The position numbers were made by a program, and so were the translations under genes. The notes below the pieces were generated by a model, which made no database searches, was not told where the DNA came from, and saw only the letters and a list, made by a program, of their open reading frames with translations. DNA of 51,279 nt from Pseudochryseolinea flava (GTDB taxonomy: Bacteria > Bacteroidota > Bacteroidia > Cytophagales > Cyclobacteriaceae), in assembly GCF_003286915.1 (NCBI RefSeq), contig NZ_QMFY01000026.1, positions 1 to 51,279 of the forward strand. The letters run 5' to 3'. Every line of letters starts with the position of its first letter. Within the stretch, counting starts at the first letter, position 1. Below, piece after piece: positions 25,947 to 34,279 of this stretch.

Positions 25947-26123
25947 CTAAGCTTTATTCTTAAGTTCCTGAACTTCAGTGCGGATAGCCTGAGCTAGGTT
26001 TTTCAGATCCTGCATTCCCTTTCTAACGCGGGTACCTGCAGCACTGTTTCCTTTGTTGTAAAACTTGTCTATATCTCCTTCAAGTGAAGTAATGAGATCT
26101 TTAAGCTCTTGAAACTTTTGCAT
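25947..26123 (-). CDS. histone H1-like protein, Hc1 family
   Basis: A 58-residue ORF, MQKFQELKDLITSLEGDIDK onward, then FYNKGNSAAGTRVRKGMQDL, ending LAQAIRTEVQELKNKA. I recognise it as the short Bacteroidota histone H1-like (Hc1) protein: an amphipathic helix, the FYNKGNSAAGTRVRKGMQ core and a charged second helix. These are abundant small nucleoid proteins whose chlamydial relative Hc1 compacts DNA. It is transcribed on its own, converges on bcp through a shared terminator, and lies downstream of the serine-palmitoyltransferase-like gene. Confidence 0.92.
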   Translation of the reverse strand: MQKFQELKDLITSLEGDIDKFYNKGNSAAGTRVRKGMQDLKNLAQAIRTEVQELKNKA

Positions 26124-26210
26124 TGTCTTTCAGATTTTAGGATTTAAAAATTAGTTTCCTCTGCCAATTTAAATAAAAACCTTAAAAAACAACCAGAAAC
26201 GCGGCTTTTT

Positions 26211-27467
26211 TTAGACTCCCTTAGTTACCGACACCAGTACTTCTTCTTTATAGAAACCGCTATCAAGCTTCGTTTTCAGTTTCGAGAAGGCTTCTAATGT
26301 ACGGTTCACATCGTCAAGCGTGTGTACCGCCGTTGGAATGATCCTGAACATGATAACGTCCTTAGGAACAACAGGATAGATTACAACTGAACAGAAAATG
26401 CCGAAGTTCTCACGGAGGTCCATCGCCATGTTCGCAGCCTCACCTACACCGCCTTTAAACAGCACGGGCGTAACAGGCGAAGATGTTGATCCAATATTGA
26501 AACCACGCTCTTTAAGACCATTTTGCATCGCATTCACGATCTTCCAAAGGTTTGCTTTCAATTCGGGTTGAGTTTTTAACAATTCAAGACGCTTGAGCGC
26601 GCCCACCACTAGTGGCATCGGCAAGCTCTTCGCATAAATCTGTGAGCGAACGCTATAACGAAGGTACTTGATGATATTCTTCGGTCCCGCAACGAATGCA
26701 CCAATACTCGCCATTGATTTGGCAAACGTAGAGAAGTATAGATCGACCTGATCCTGCACGCCTTGCTCTTCGCCGCAACCAGCACCGGTCTTACCCATAG
26801 TCCCAAAACCGTGGGCGTCATCAACGAACAAACGGAACTTATATTTCTTCTTGAGCTCGGCAACGCCTTTCAAGTCACCTTGCTTTCCAGACATCCCGAA
26901 AACACCTTCAGTAATCACCAAAATTCCACCACCTGTCTCTTCAGCCAGCTTAGTAGCACGTTGGAGTTGTTTTTCGAGACTATCCATATCGTTGTGCAAG
27001 TACACGAAGCGTTTCCCCATGTGTAGGCGAACGCCATCAATAATACATGCATGCGATTCTGCGTCATAAACGATCACGTCCTTGCGATCAACCAGAGCAT
27101 CAATAATTGATACTACGCCTTGGTAGCCGAAATTGAGCAGCATTACATCCTCTTTCTTTTCGAATTCAGCGAGCTGACGTTCAAGTTCCAAGTGGTTTAA
27201 CGAGTTTCCTGACATCATTCTCGCACCCATTGGTAAGCCCATGCCGTACTTCGCAGCAGCGTCAGCATCGGTTTTACGAACTTCTGGGTGGTTAGCCAAA
27301 CCGAGGTAATTATTCAAACTCCAGTTGAGCACTTCTTTACCATTGAATTTCATGTGAGGACCAATCTCCCCTTCAAGTTTCGGGAAGAAGAAATAGTCAT
27401 CAGGAAGATGGGAATACTTAGCCAGCGGACCGGCCTCCATTTTGAGCTTGTCGAATAAATCTACCAT
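26211..27467 (-). CDS. alpha-oxoamine synthase, probable serine palmitoyltransferase
   Basis: PLP enzyme of the alpha-oxoamine synthase family (serine palmitoyltransferase, KBL, BioF). Core motifs: NWSLNNYLGLANHPEV, GMGLPMGARMMSG, LLNFGYQGVVSIIDALV, DAESHACIIDGVRLHMGKR, VDDAHGFGTMG and the PLP-lysine segment YFSTFAKSMASIGAF. In Bacteroidota this close group is usually assigned to sphingolipid synthesis (serine plus a fatty acyl thioester). A -7 element at 27491-27498 leaves a short leader before the Met at 27467 (MVDLFDKL), so I chose that start over 27479. It diverges from the biotin carboxylase gene. KBL activity cannot be excluded. Confidence 0.88.
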   Translation of the reverse strand: MVDLFDKLKMEAGPLAKYSHLPDDYFFFPKLEGEIGPHMKFNGKEVLNWSLNNYLGLANHPEVRKTDADAAAKYGMGLPMGARMMSGNSLNHLELERQLAEFEKKEDVMLLNFGYQGVVSIIDALVDRKDVIVYDAESHACIIDGVRLHMGKRFVYLHNDMDSLEKQLQRATKLAEETGGGILVITEGVFGMSGKQGDLKGVAELKKKYKFRLFVDDAHGFGTMGKTGAGCGEEQGVQDQVDLYFSTFAKSMASIGAFVAGPKNIIKYLRYSVRSQIYAKSLPMPLVVGALKRLELLKTQPELKANLWKIVNAMQNGLKERGFNIGSTSSPVTPVLFKGGVGEAANMAMDLRENFGIFCSVVIYPVVPKDVIMFRIIPTAVHTLDDVNRTLEAFSKLKTKLDSGFYKEEVLVSVTKGV

Positions 27468-27490
27468 TTCACGGTTCATTAAAATTGCGG

Positions 27491-27498
27491 CAAAAATA
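27491..27498 (-). promoter_or_regulatory. -7 promoter element of serine-palmitoyltransferase-like gene
   Basis: TATTTTTG on the minus strand fits TAnnTTTG and lies 24 nt before the Met at 27467, inside the divergent spacer with accC. It favours that start, since 27479 would lie almost at the transcription start. Confidence 0.5.
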
Positions 27499-27579
27499 AG
27501 GAAAAATTGGGATCGGAAGAGTGCCTGTTTATTTGTGCACGTAATAATTATGCTTACCATTGCATTTTCCGGCCAATTC

Positions 27580-29067
27580 ATGTCAAAAATCAATAAAATC
27601 TTGGTAGCAAACCGCGGAGAAATTGCACTCCGAATTATGCGGTCTGCCCGCGAAATGGGAATCCAAACAGTCGCCGTATTTAGCGAAGCCGATCGACAAT
27701 CGCTTCACGTGCGCTATGCGGATGAAGCAATTTGCATAGGACCTCCCCCATCTTCCGAATCGTACCTGCGCATCGAAAAGATCATTGCTGCAGCCAAACA
27801 AACCAACGCCGATGCCATACATCCTGGTTATGGATTTCTATCGGAGAATGAAGACTTCGCCAAAGCCGTAGAAGACGCGGGACTAATCTTTATTGGTCCC
27901 TCCGCGGCCGCGATCGAGCTGATGGGTAGCAAGCTCGCTGCAAAGGCAGCCGTGGCAAAGTTTAACGTGCCGTTGGTACCGGGAACAGCGGAGCCAATTA
28001 CAGACCTATCAGAGGCGAAACAAATTGCATCAGCGATCGGGTATCCCGTTCTGATCAAAGCAAGTGCCGGTGGCGGTGGTAAGGGGATGCGTGTTGTCGA
28101 TAGCGAAAGCCAGTTCGAAGAACAGATGGAGCGCGCGATCAGCGAAGCAAAATCAGCATTCGGCGACGGTTCTGTATTCATTGAAAAGTACGTTACTAGT
28201 CCGCGTCACATCGAGTTCCAAATTTTTGGCGACAAACTCGGAAATGTTGTTCACCTGTTCGAACGTGAATGCTCGATTCAACGACGTCACCAAAAGGTTG
28301 TTGAAGAAGCGCCTTCATCCGTGCTCACACCTGCGAAGCGAAAACAGATGGGCGAAGCTGCCATCAACGTGGCTAAAGCATGCGGATATTATGGCGCCGG
28401 AACTGTTGAATTCATTCTCGATGAAAAATTGAATTTCTATTTTCTGGAGATGAACACACGTCTGCAGGTCGAGCACCCTGTGACCGAAGAAATTACAGGG
28501 CTAGACCTCGTGCAATGTCAAATCAAAGTGGCACAAGGCGAACCGTTGCCCTTCAAACAGGAAGACTTACAGATCAATGGACATGCCATAGAGATTCGCG
28601 TTTACGCTGAAGACCCTGCTAACAACTTTCTCCCTGACATCGGCACCTTGACAACGTATAAACGTCCACAAGGACATGGCATTCGCGTTGACGACGGATT
28701 TGAACAAGGGATGTCGATTCCATTCTACTATGATCCGATGATTGCAAAAATGATTTGTCATGCAGAGACGCGAGAAGCAGCAATCGAGAAAATGATTCGC
28801 GCAATTCACGAGTATGAAATTACGGGACTCGAAACGACGCTTGGCTTTTGTCTCTTCGTAATGAAACATGAAGCGTTTCGAACGGGTAAATTCGACACCA
28901 AGTTTGTAGAAAACTTCTTTCGACCAGCGCTGCTAAAAGAACATACATCGTCGACGGAAGCCATGCTCGCGGCGGCATTGGCAACTACGCTTACAAACAA
29001 AGCAAAGTCAGCAGCCGAGGCGGTACCAACCACACAACCCTCGCGCTGGAAAAAGAACCGCGTTTAA
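27580..29067 (+). CDS. accC: biotin carboxylase subunit (acetyl-CoA or propionyl-CoA carboxylase)
   Basis: ATP-grasp enzyme that carboxylates biotin. The start at 27580 (MSKINKILVANRGEIALRIMRSA) gives 495 residues; the frame to 27442 has no family likeness. Motifs: IHPGYGFLSENEDFA, the glycine loop ASAGGGGKGMR, FGDKLGNVVHLFERECSIQRRHQKVVEEAPS, FLEMNTRLQVEHPVTEEITG, and CHAETREAAIEKM. No biotin-carboxyl-carrier or carboxyltransferase domain is fused or adjacent, so the complex partners lie elsewhere and the acyl-CoA substrate is open. It is first in a plus-strand operon with DUF1015, maf and a CPBP protein. Confidence 0.95.
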   Translation: MSKINKILVANRGEIALRIMRSAREMGIQTVAVFSEADRQSLHVRYADEAICIGPPPSSESYLRIEKIIAAAKQTNADAIHPGYGFLSENEDFAKAVEDAGLIFIGPSAAAIELMGSKLAAKAAVAKFNVPLVPGTAEPITDLSEAKQIASAIGYPVLIKASAGGGGKGMRVVDSESQFEEQMERAISEAKSAFGDGSVFIEKYVTSPRHIEFQIFGDKLGNVVHLFERECSIQRRHQKVVEEAPSSVLTPAKRKQMGEAAINVAKACGYYGAGTVEFILDEKLNFYFLEMNTRLQVEHPVTEEITGLDLVQCQIKVAQGEPLPFKQEDLQINGHAIEIRVYAEDPANNFLPDIGTLTTYKRPQGHGIRVDDGFEQGMSIPFYYDPMIAKMICHAETREAAIEKMIRAIHEYEITGLETTLGFCLFVMKHEAFRTGKFDTKFVENFFRPALLKEHTSSTEAMLAAALATTLTNKAKSAAEAVPTTQPSRWKKNRV

Positions 29068-29077
29068 CTGAACACGA

Positions 29078-30382
29078 ATGGCAGAAATTTTACCGGTAAG
29101 AGCTTGGCGATACAACACCGAGCTCGCCACCAATATAGACGACCTCTTATCACCACTGTTCGACGTTGTTTCCGACAAGCAACGCGCGGCGCTTTACAAG
29201 AATCCTTTGAACAGCATTCACCTTTCCGTTCCACAGCCACCGTTGGCCGGAGAACGCGCTGCCATGTTGTTGGATGACTGGAAAAAAAACGGCGTGATCT
29301 TACAAGATAAATTACCAGCGATCTACGTTTACTATCAATATTTCAAAACACCGGGAAGCACACGTCCCTCGTGTCGAAAAGGATTCATTGCACATGTACG
29401 CGTGTACGATTGGGAGGACAAAGTCATCCTTCGTCACGAGAATACAATTCCAAAATCTGTCAATGACCGTGTTGAAATTCTTGAAAAAACAGGATTGCAC
29501 GTGAGTCCAACGCATGGGCTATACACAGACCCCACCTTCACTTTAGAAAAACTAATGGATGAAGCCATTGCATCACCCTTGTATGAAAGTGAAGACTATC
29601 AAGGCGTCCGTGACGTTGTGGGTGTGATTCACGACGGCAAGGCAGTCAACCAATTTCTCAGCTTAATCAAAGAAAAGAAAATCATACTGGCCGACGGTCA
29701 TCATCGATACGAGGGATCCCTCGCCAACATGCACCAGCAAAAGCGATCCAACCCCTATCATACGGGCAAAGAAGGATACAATTTTCATTTGATGTACTTT
29801 ACCAATACCGAATCAGATGACCTGCGAATCCTTCCGACGCACAGGCTCATCGTTGGTTTACCAAATTTCAGTTCCGAATCCGTACTGGAAAAATTAGAGA
29901 AGCATTTCAAGGTGAAAGTGATCGACGATGCCACGACGCTGCCAGAAGTCATCGCTGGTAAGCAATGGACTTTCGGTATTGTCTTCAAAGACACCGCGTA
30001 TAAAATTCAACTTAAACCAGAGTCTATTGAAAAACTTCACTGGCCATTTCCGCCGGAAGTGAAAGCGCTGGATTTAACAGTAATGCACTATTTCATTATT
30101 GAAAAAATTCTTGGAATTGCAGGAAAAGAACAACGCAAGTCCGAGCATATCGCGTTTGATCGAAACTTTGCAGACTGCTTGAACCGCATTAATGATGGAC
30201 GTTCACAGATGGCAATCATCACCAATGAAGTTTCTATCGAAGAAGTAAAGAAAATTTGCGATAGCGGTTTTACGATGCCGCAGAAATCGACATACTTTTA
30301 TCCCAAGGTGATCTGTGGATTTCTCTTCAGCTCAATCATAGATCGTGAATTCAACACACCTGTTTATTATCCTTTCGCATGA
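29078..30382 (+). CDS. DUF1015 family protein
   Basis: A 434-residue cytoplasmic protein of family DUF1015. Hallmarks are MAEILPVRAWRYN at the start, LSPLFDVVSD, NSIHLSVPQPP, KGFIAHVRVYDWEDKVILRHENTIP, VVGVIHDG, and ILADGHHRYEGSLA near residue 206. The family is widespread but its reaction is unknown; in some genomes it lies near serC/serA and has been proposed to act on phosphoserine-like substrates. Here the neighbours are accC (10 nt upstream) and maf (ATGA overlap downstream). Confidence 0.92.
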   Translation: MAEILPVRAWRYNTELATNIDDLLSPLFDVVSDKQRAALYKNPLNSIHLSVPQPPLAGERAAMLLDDWKKNGVILQDKLPAIYVYYQYFKTPGSTRPSCRKGFIAHVRVYDWEDKVILRHENTIPKSVNDRVEILEKTGLHVSPTHGLYTDPTFTLEKLMDEAIASPLYESEDYQGVRDVVGVIHDGKAVNQFLSLIKEKKIILADGHHRYEGSLANMHQQKRSNPYHTGKEGYNFHLMYFTNTESDDLRILPTHRLIVGLPNFSSESVLEKLEKHFKVKVIDDATTLPEVIAGKQWTFGIVFKDTAYKIQLKPESIEKLHWPFPPEVKALDLTVMHYFIIEKILGIAGKEQRKSEHIAFDRNFADCLNRINDGRSQMAIITNEVSIEEVKKICDSGFTMPQKSTYFYPKVICGFLFSSIIDREFNTPVYYPFA

Positions 30383-30948
30383 TACCTTCAAATCGACCGT
30401 TAATCCTGGCCTCAAGTTCTCCACGCCGACAATATTTAATGAAGGAGGCGGGATTTACGTTCACTGTAGAGAAGCCTGATGTCGAAGAAGATTTTCCGGA
30501 TACATTACCTGTGGATCAGGTTGCAAAATTCCTGGCTGCAAAAAAAGCGGAATACTTCCGTCCTAAAATTCAGAATGAAATAATCGTGACGGCCGATACC
30601 GTAGTGGTTCTCGGAAAAACGATCCTCAACAAACCTTTCGATCGTAGTGAAGCGATTAAAATGCTTTCCAGTCTTTCCGGAAAAACACATCTCGTCATTA
30701 CCGGCGTGTGCATAGTATCGAAAGAAAAAGAGGAATCGTTTGATGACACGACTGAAGTAACTTTCAAAACGCTTACACAAGCTGAAATTGAATTTTACGT
30801 CGACAACTACAAACCTTACGATAAGGCCGGTGCCTACGGTGCACAGGATTGGATCGGCATGGTTGCCATCGAAAAGATAACGGGTTCTTATTTTAATGTC
30901 ATGGGCTTACCTATTCATCGCGTACACCAGCATTTGGTTAGCTGGTGA
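30379..30948 (+). CDS. maf: Maf-family nucleoside triphosphate pyrophosphatase
   Basis: House-cleaning NTP pyrophosphatase that hydrolyses dTTP, UTP or modified pyrimidine NTPs. Motifs: LASSSPRRQYLMKEAGFTF at the N terminus, KPDVEEDFP, the catalytic ADTVVVLGKTILNKPFDRSEAIKMLSSLSGKTH, and AGAYGAQDWIGM near the end. Length 189 is normal. The ATG overlaps the DUF1015 stop (ATGATA), and the next gene's ATG overlaps its own stop, so these three are tightly coupled. Confidence 0.96.
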   Translation: MIPSNRPLILASSSPRRQYLMKEAGFTFTVEKPDVEEDFPDTLPVDQVAKFLAAKKAEYFRPKIQNEIIVTADTVVVLGKTILNKPFDRSEAIKMLSSLSGKTHLVITGVCIVSKEKEESFDDTTEVTFKTLTQAEIEFYVDNYKPYDKAGAYGAQDWIGMVAIEKITGSYFNVMGLPIHRVHQHLVSW

Positions 30949-31874
30949 TGAAAAAGATCTGGAACTATTTACGGCATCACCTTAAAGAAGATTTCCACCT
31001 TCTCCAATACACGTCTCTGGCCGCGTTTATTGCGTTCGGCCTATTCATCAACTACACGTTTAATCTGGAGAACGGATTTCTTGACAAGCAAGTAGGCGTA
31101 TTCAAAGTCTTTTGTTTTTTCCTTACGTATGCCACAGCGTATTATGTCGCGTTATCAACATACACTTTTTTCAGGAACGAGGATGCATTTTGGTCAGATC
31201 GTATATTCTGGCGTAAGAGTCTTCTTGTATTGATAATCCTTAGTATAGACTGCAGTATGCCATACGTGCGGGAAGTGATTGCTTACTTTTTTCATGAAGA
31301 CTTGCAGCGGTGGGTGTATAAAGTTGGCAACAACATCCTGAGTCAGATGATCATCATGATTCCATTGCTGCTGTACTATTACAAATTTGATCGTACGGAG
31401 AAGCACATCTATGGTCTTAAGCCAGACCGCTTTAATGTTAGACCTTATTTTATCATGCTGGCAATCATGATACCCTTGATCGCGATTGCTTCAATCGAAG
31501 GAAGTTTTGGCCGGCAATACCCGATGTATAAGCCTTCGGGTGCTCATATTTATTTAGGCATTCCCGAGTGGGTCACCGCTGGGATTTATGAGCTGGTGTA
31601 CGGGTTAGATTTTGTTACCGTCGAGTATCTATTCCGCGGATTCATGGTGATCGGCATGGCGCATGTCCTCGGACGTAAGTGCATTCTGCCGATGATTACT
31701 GCCTATTGTTTCATTCATTTCGGTAAGCCTATGGGCGAAGCGATTAGTTCAATTTTTGGTGGTTTTATTCTGGGTGTGGTGGCACTGGAGACGAGGAGTG
31801 TGTGGGGCGGGATCATCGTTCATATGGGAATTGCTTGGCTGATGGAAATAGCCGCTTACTTATCAAAACATTAG
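30948..31874 (+). CDS. CPBP-family membrane protein, likely non-proteolytic
   Basis: Multi-spanning membrane protein of the CPBP (Rce1-like) family. About seven hydrophobic segments lie between residues 20 and 305. The conserved block is VEYLFRGFMVIG, FIHFGKPMGE, and GIIVHMGIAWLME. The usual EExxxR motif is reduced to V-E-x-x-x-R, and the last HxxxN/D motif reads HxxxA, so two catalytic positions appear altered. It may therefore be a pseudoprotease or use other residues. Start is the ATG at 30948, overlapping the maf stop by one base. It ends the accC operon. Confidence 0.8.
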   Translation: MKKIWNYLRHHLKEDFHLLQYTSLAAFIAFGLFINYTFNLENGFLDKQVGVFKVFCFFLTYATAYYVALSTYTFFRNEDAFWSDRIFWRKSLLVLIILSIDCSMPYVREVIAYFFHEDLQRWVYKVGNNILSQMIIMIPLLLYYYKFDRTEKHIYGLKPDRFNVRPYFIMLAIMIPLIAIASIEGSFGRQYPMYKPSGAHIYLGIPEWVTAGIYELVYGLDFVTVEYLFRGFMVIGMAHVLGRKCILPMITAYCFIHFGKPMGEAISSIFGGFILGVVALETRSVWGGIIVHMGIAWLMEIAAYLSKH

Positions 31875-31964
31875 CATTTTTTCTGGTGATCTTTACTATG
31901 ATTTGTGCTTTTTAATTTTAAAAATTTAAGTGCTATTTGCGCTTTACTTAGCCTACGCCTTCGA

Positions 31965-33251
31965 ATGTCTAAAGGAAAGCTTTTCTTCTACAGTTTGTGC
32001 CTGGTGGCCTTGCTCATCCCTTTTGACATGGTCGTAACTAAACTTTTTGTAGCAATCTCATTCATTTTGTGGGCCGTTTCTTCGATAAAATATATTCGTT
32101 ATGAATGGGGTGTTTACGGCAAATTTTTATTCCTGTTTGCTTCACTCTACCTGATTAACATTCCGGGACTGATATTAACCGAAGACATGGACGCTGGCTA
32201 TCTGCGACTGGAGTCCAGATTAAGTTACCTGATTTTTCCACTGCTTGTATTCTTTAGCGACCTCGATCGACATCAACTTAGAGCAATTTGTTATGCCTTC
32301 ATTGTGGGCTTAAGTATTTGCTCGTTCATCAGTTTGGCTGAAGCGGGATATAACATGCTTTCGGCCCCCCCAGACGTGCGGAGCTTTGATCAAATCACTT
32401 ACCTCAATCTTGTTGATTTTCTAGATCTTCATCCTTCGTTTGTCACCGTCTTCGTATCCTTCGCAGTGTTTTTTATTGCCTATGATCTATACACCTACGC
32501 GGCATCTACACTCAAGCGAGGTATCTTAATTGGGCTTGCTGCATACCTATGCGTCTTTAATTTTCTTTTGCAATCACGTGCCCCGCTCGCGGCATTCGTT
32601 TTCATTGTGTTGGCATTTGTCCTGGTCCTTGTCATCCGATCGCAAATCAATGCTCGAATGGCGATTGCCGGAATCATTGTCTTGCTCGTCGTTGTAGGAA
32701 TTGTCGTATTCAACAGTAAGTCTGTTGTCACGCGAATGCAACTAGGTCTTGACGATGCCGCAGCGATCGCGATGAAATCTGATTTTGAGATCGACAATTC
32801 AGCATCATCATCTCTGTCGACCGTTTACCACCTGCGCTCATGGTATTGTGCTATTGATTTGCTTAGCGACCATCACTTTTTCACAGGATATGGATCCGGC
32901 GACGAGAAGGATGTACTTCAACCTTGCTATGAATCACACGGCTGGGTAATTATGATGCACGAAAGACAAAATGCCCATAATGAATACCTAAGCTCGATGA
33001 TTCGAACAGGGATTACGGAGCTGCTTTTATTGGTTGGATGCTTATTTATACCATGCTTGATGGCCTTGCGCAGCCAAAATTATTTATACGTAGCATTTCT
33101 ATTAATGTGGATGGCAACATTCCTTTTTAACACATTAAACTTGCAAAGCGCTTTGTTTTTCTTCACTATGTTCAATGCAATTCTATTCCGAATGATGAAG
33201 TTAAATCAACTTGGGCGTACCGACATTCAGGTCCCAAACAAAGAAAGATAA
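31965..33251 (+). CDS. O-antigen ligase (Wzy/WaaL-like) membrane protein
   Basis: Polytopic inner-membrane protein of the O-antigen ligase/polymerase family, which transfers or polymerises lipid-linked sugars in the periplasm. About eleven hydrophobic segments are seen. The typical large periplasmic loop contains HLRSWYCAIDLLSDHHFFTGYGSGDE and ERQNAHNEYLSSMIRTGI, with the His-rich pattern of the family. The start at 31965 (MSKGKLFFYSLCLVALLIPFD) is chosen over a GTG at 31905. Two glycosyltransferase genes converge from the right; its 3' end overlaps the first by 25 nt. Confidence 0.87.
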   Translation: MSKGKLFFYSLCLVALLIPFDMVVTKLFVAISFILWAVSSIKYIRYEWGVYGKFLFLFASLYLINIPGLILTEDMDAGYLRLESRLSYLIFPLLVFFSDLDRHQLRAICYAFIVGLSICSFISLAEAGYNMLSAPPDVRSFDQITYLNLVDFLDLHPSFVTVFVSFAVFFIAYDLYTYAASTLKRGILIGLAAYLCVFNFLLQSRAPLAAFVFIVLAFVLVLVIRSQINARMAIAGIIVLLVVVGIVVFNSKSVVTRMQLGLDDAAAIAMKSDFEIDNSASSSLSTVYHLRSWYCAIDLLSDHHFFTGYGSGDEKDVLQPCYESHGWVIMMHERQNAHNEYLSSMIRTGITELLLLVGCLFIPCLMALRSQNYLYVAFLLMWMATFLFNTLNLQSALFFFTMFNAILFRMMKLNQLGRTDIQVPNKER

Positions 33252-34276
33252 GCTTCCTGCTGCTTCTTAAAATCAAAGTACTCGGACCTCACCATCGAGG
33301 TATCTTCCTTCTTTAGTTGCGATAGAACATTCGACAACGTGTCGTTATCATAAAAAACAGCATCAACTCGTTTCACCACCTGTGAAAAATCGATATGCAG
33401 GAGTAGCTTCTTGTTAAAAGCGTAACCCCAATTAAAACTAGCCGATATCTGACTCTGTAGATACTGACGATAATTTGAAATGTTATCACTCAAAAGCGGC
33501 ATCACATAATCGCAACTAGCGATGTATTGAAAAAACTGGTCGTAAGGAAGGAACCCTTCCGAGAGAACAAAATACTTTGACAATCCTTTCGATTCAATTG
33601 TAGCAACTACAGCTTTGCCATCATTTTTATTTTTATTCCCCAACAAGATAAACTTAACGCCTTCCAATTTTGGCATACGTTCAACCGCTGCTATCAATTG
33701 GAAATAGTCGCGTTTCCGTAAATCCAGTTGACCGGGAACAACAACGGTCACCTCGGCACGCGTTTTTGTTGTGGCTTGGTATTTTGTCTCGAAATAAATT
33801 GGATAGAAAAAAGCAGACTCAACTTTCAGCACTATGTGCTTTCGAAAATAATCAAGCGTATAGTCTGACAGCGTTGCAACAGCATTTACCTTATTCAGAC
33901 TTTTACGATGAGATTGCTTTTTTACAAACCGATGTACTTGGTGCACAATACCAACGGCATGAAGGCCTGGCAAAAACTTCAGTACATAGTAATTAAAATT
34001 TGAATCGAGCGTATTAATTACCAGGTGTGAGATTCCGTGTTTGCGCACATATTTCCGGAGTTGAAAAATGGCCGCAATTTTTCGGAATATTTTTTTAGTG
34101 TCATGAAGAAGCGTGAACGAAACACGATCTTTGAACACACCAAGAAGTTGTTCATCCCAGAGATTTTTATCGAGAAAAACATGGACGTCATACCCAGCGT
34201 CGAGTAATAGCATCAACTGAGACGGAATAATCTCTTGGTGATATTTGAATTCAACGAGCAGTACTTTTCGGCGCAT
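33227..34276 (-). CDS. putative glycosyltransferase, GT4-like (GT-B fold)
   Basis: A 349-residue soluble protein. The N-terminal half starts MRRKVLLVEFKYHQEIIPSQLMLLLDAGYDV, a GT-B acceptor domain, and the second half contains VVVPGQLDLRKRDYFQLIAAVERMP, KFILLGNKNKNDG and GFLPYDQFFQYIASCDYVMPLL, the donor-binding Rossmann domain. The classical GT4 EX7E is weak. It lies 3 nt after the GT2 gene and is likely cotranscribed, acting in surface polysaccharide assembly with the O-antigen-ligase-like gene. Sugar specificity is unknown. Confidence 0.7.
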   Translation of the reverse strand: MRRKVLLVEFKYHQEIIPSQLMLLLDAGYDVHVFLDKNLWDEQLLGVFKDRVSFTLLHDTKKIFRKIAAIFQLRKYVRKHGISHLVINTLDSNFNYYVLKFLPGLHAVGIVHQVHRFVKKQSHRKSLNKVNAVATLSDYTLDYFRKHIVLKVESAFFYPIYFETKYQATTKTRAEVTVVVPGQLDLRKRDYFQLIAAVERMPKLEGVKFILLGNKNKNDGKAVVATIESKGLSKYFVLSEGFLPYDQFFQYIASCDYVMPLLSDNISNYRQYLQSQISASFNWGYAFNKKLLLHIDFSQVVKRVDAVFYDNDTLSNVLSQLKKEDTSMVRSEYFDFKKQQEAYLSLFGT

Positions 34277-34279
34277 GCG

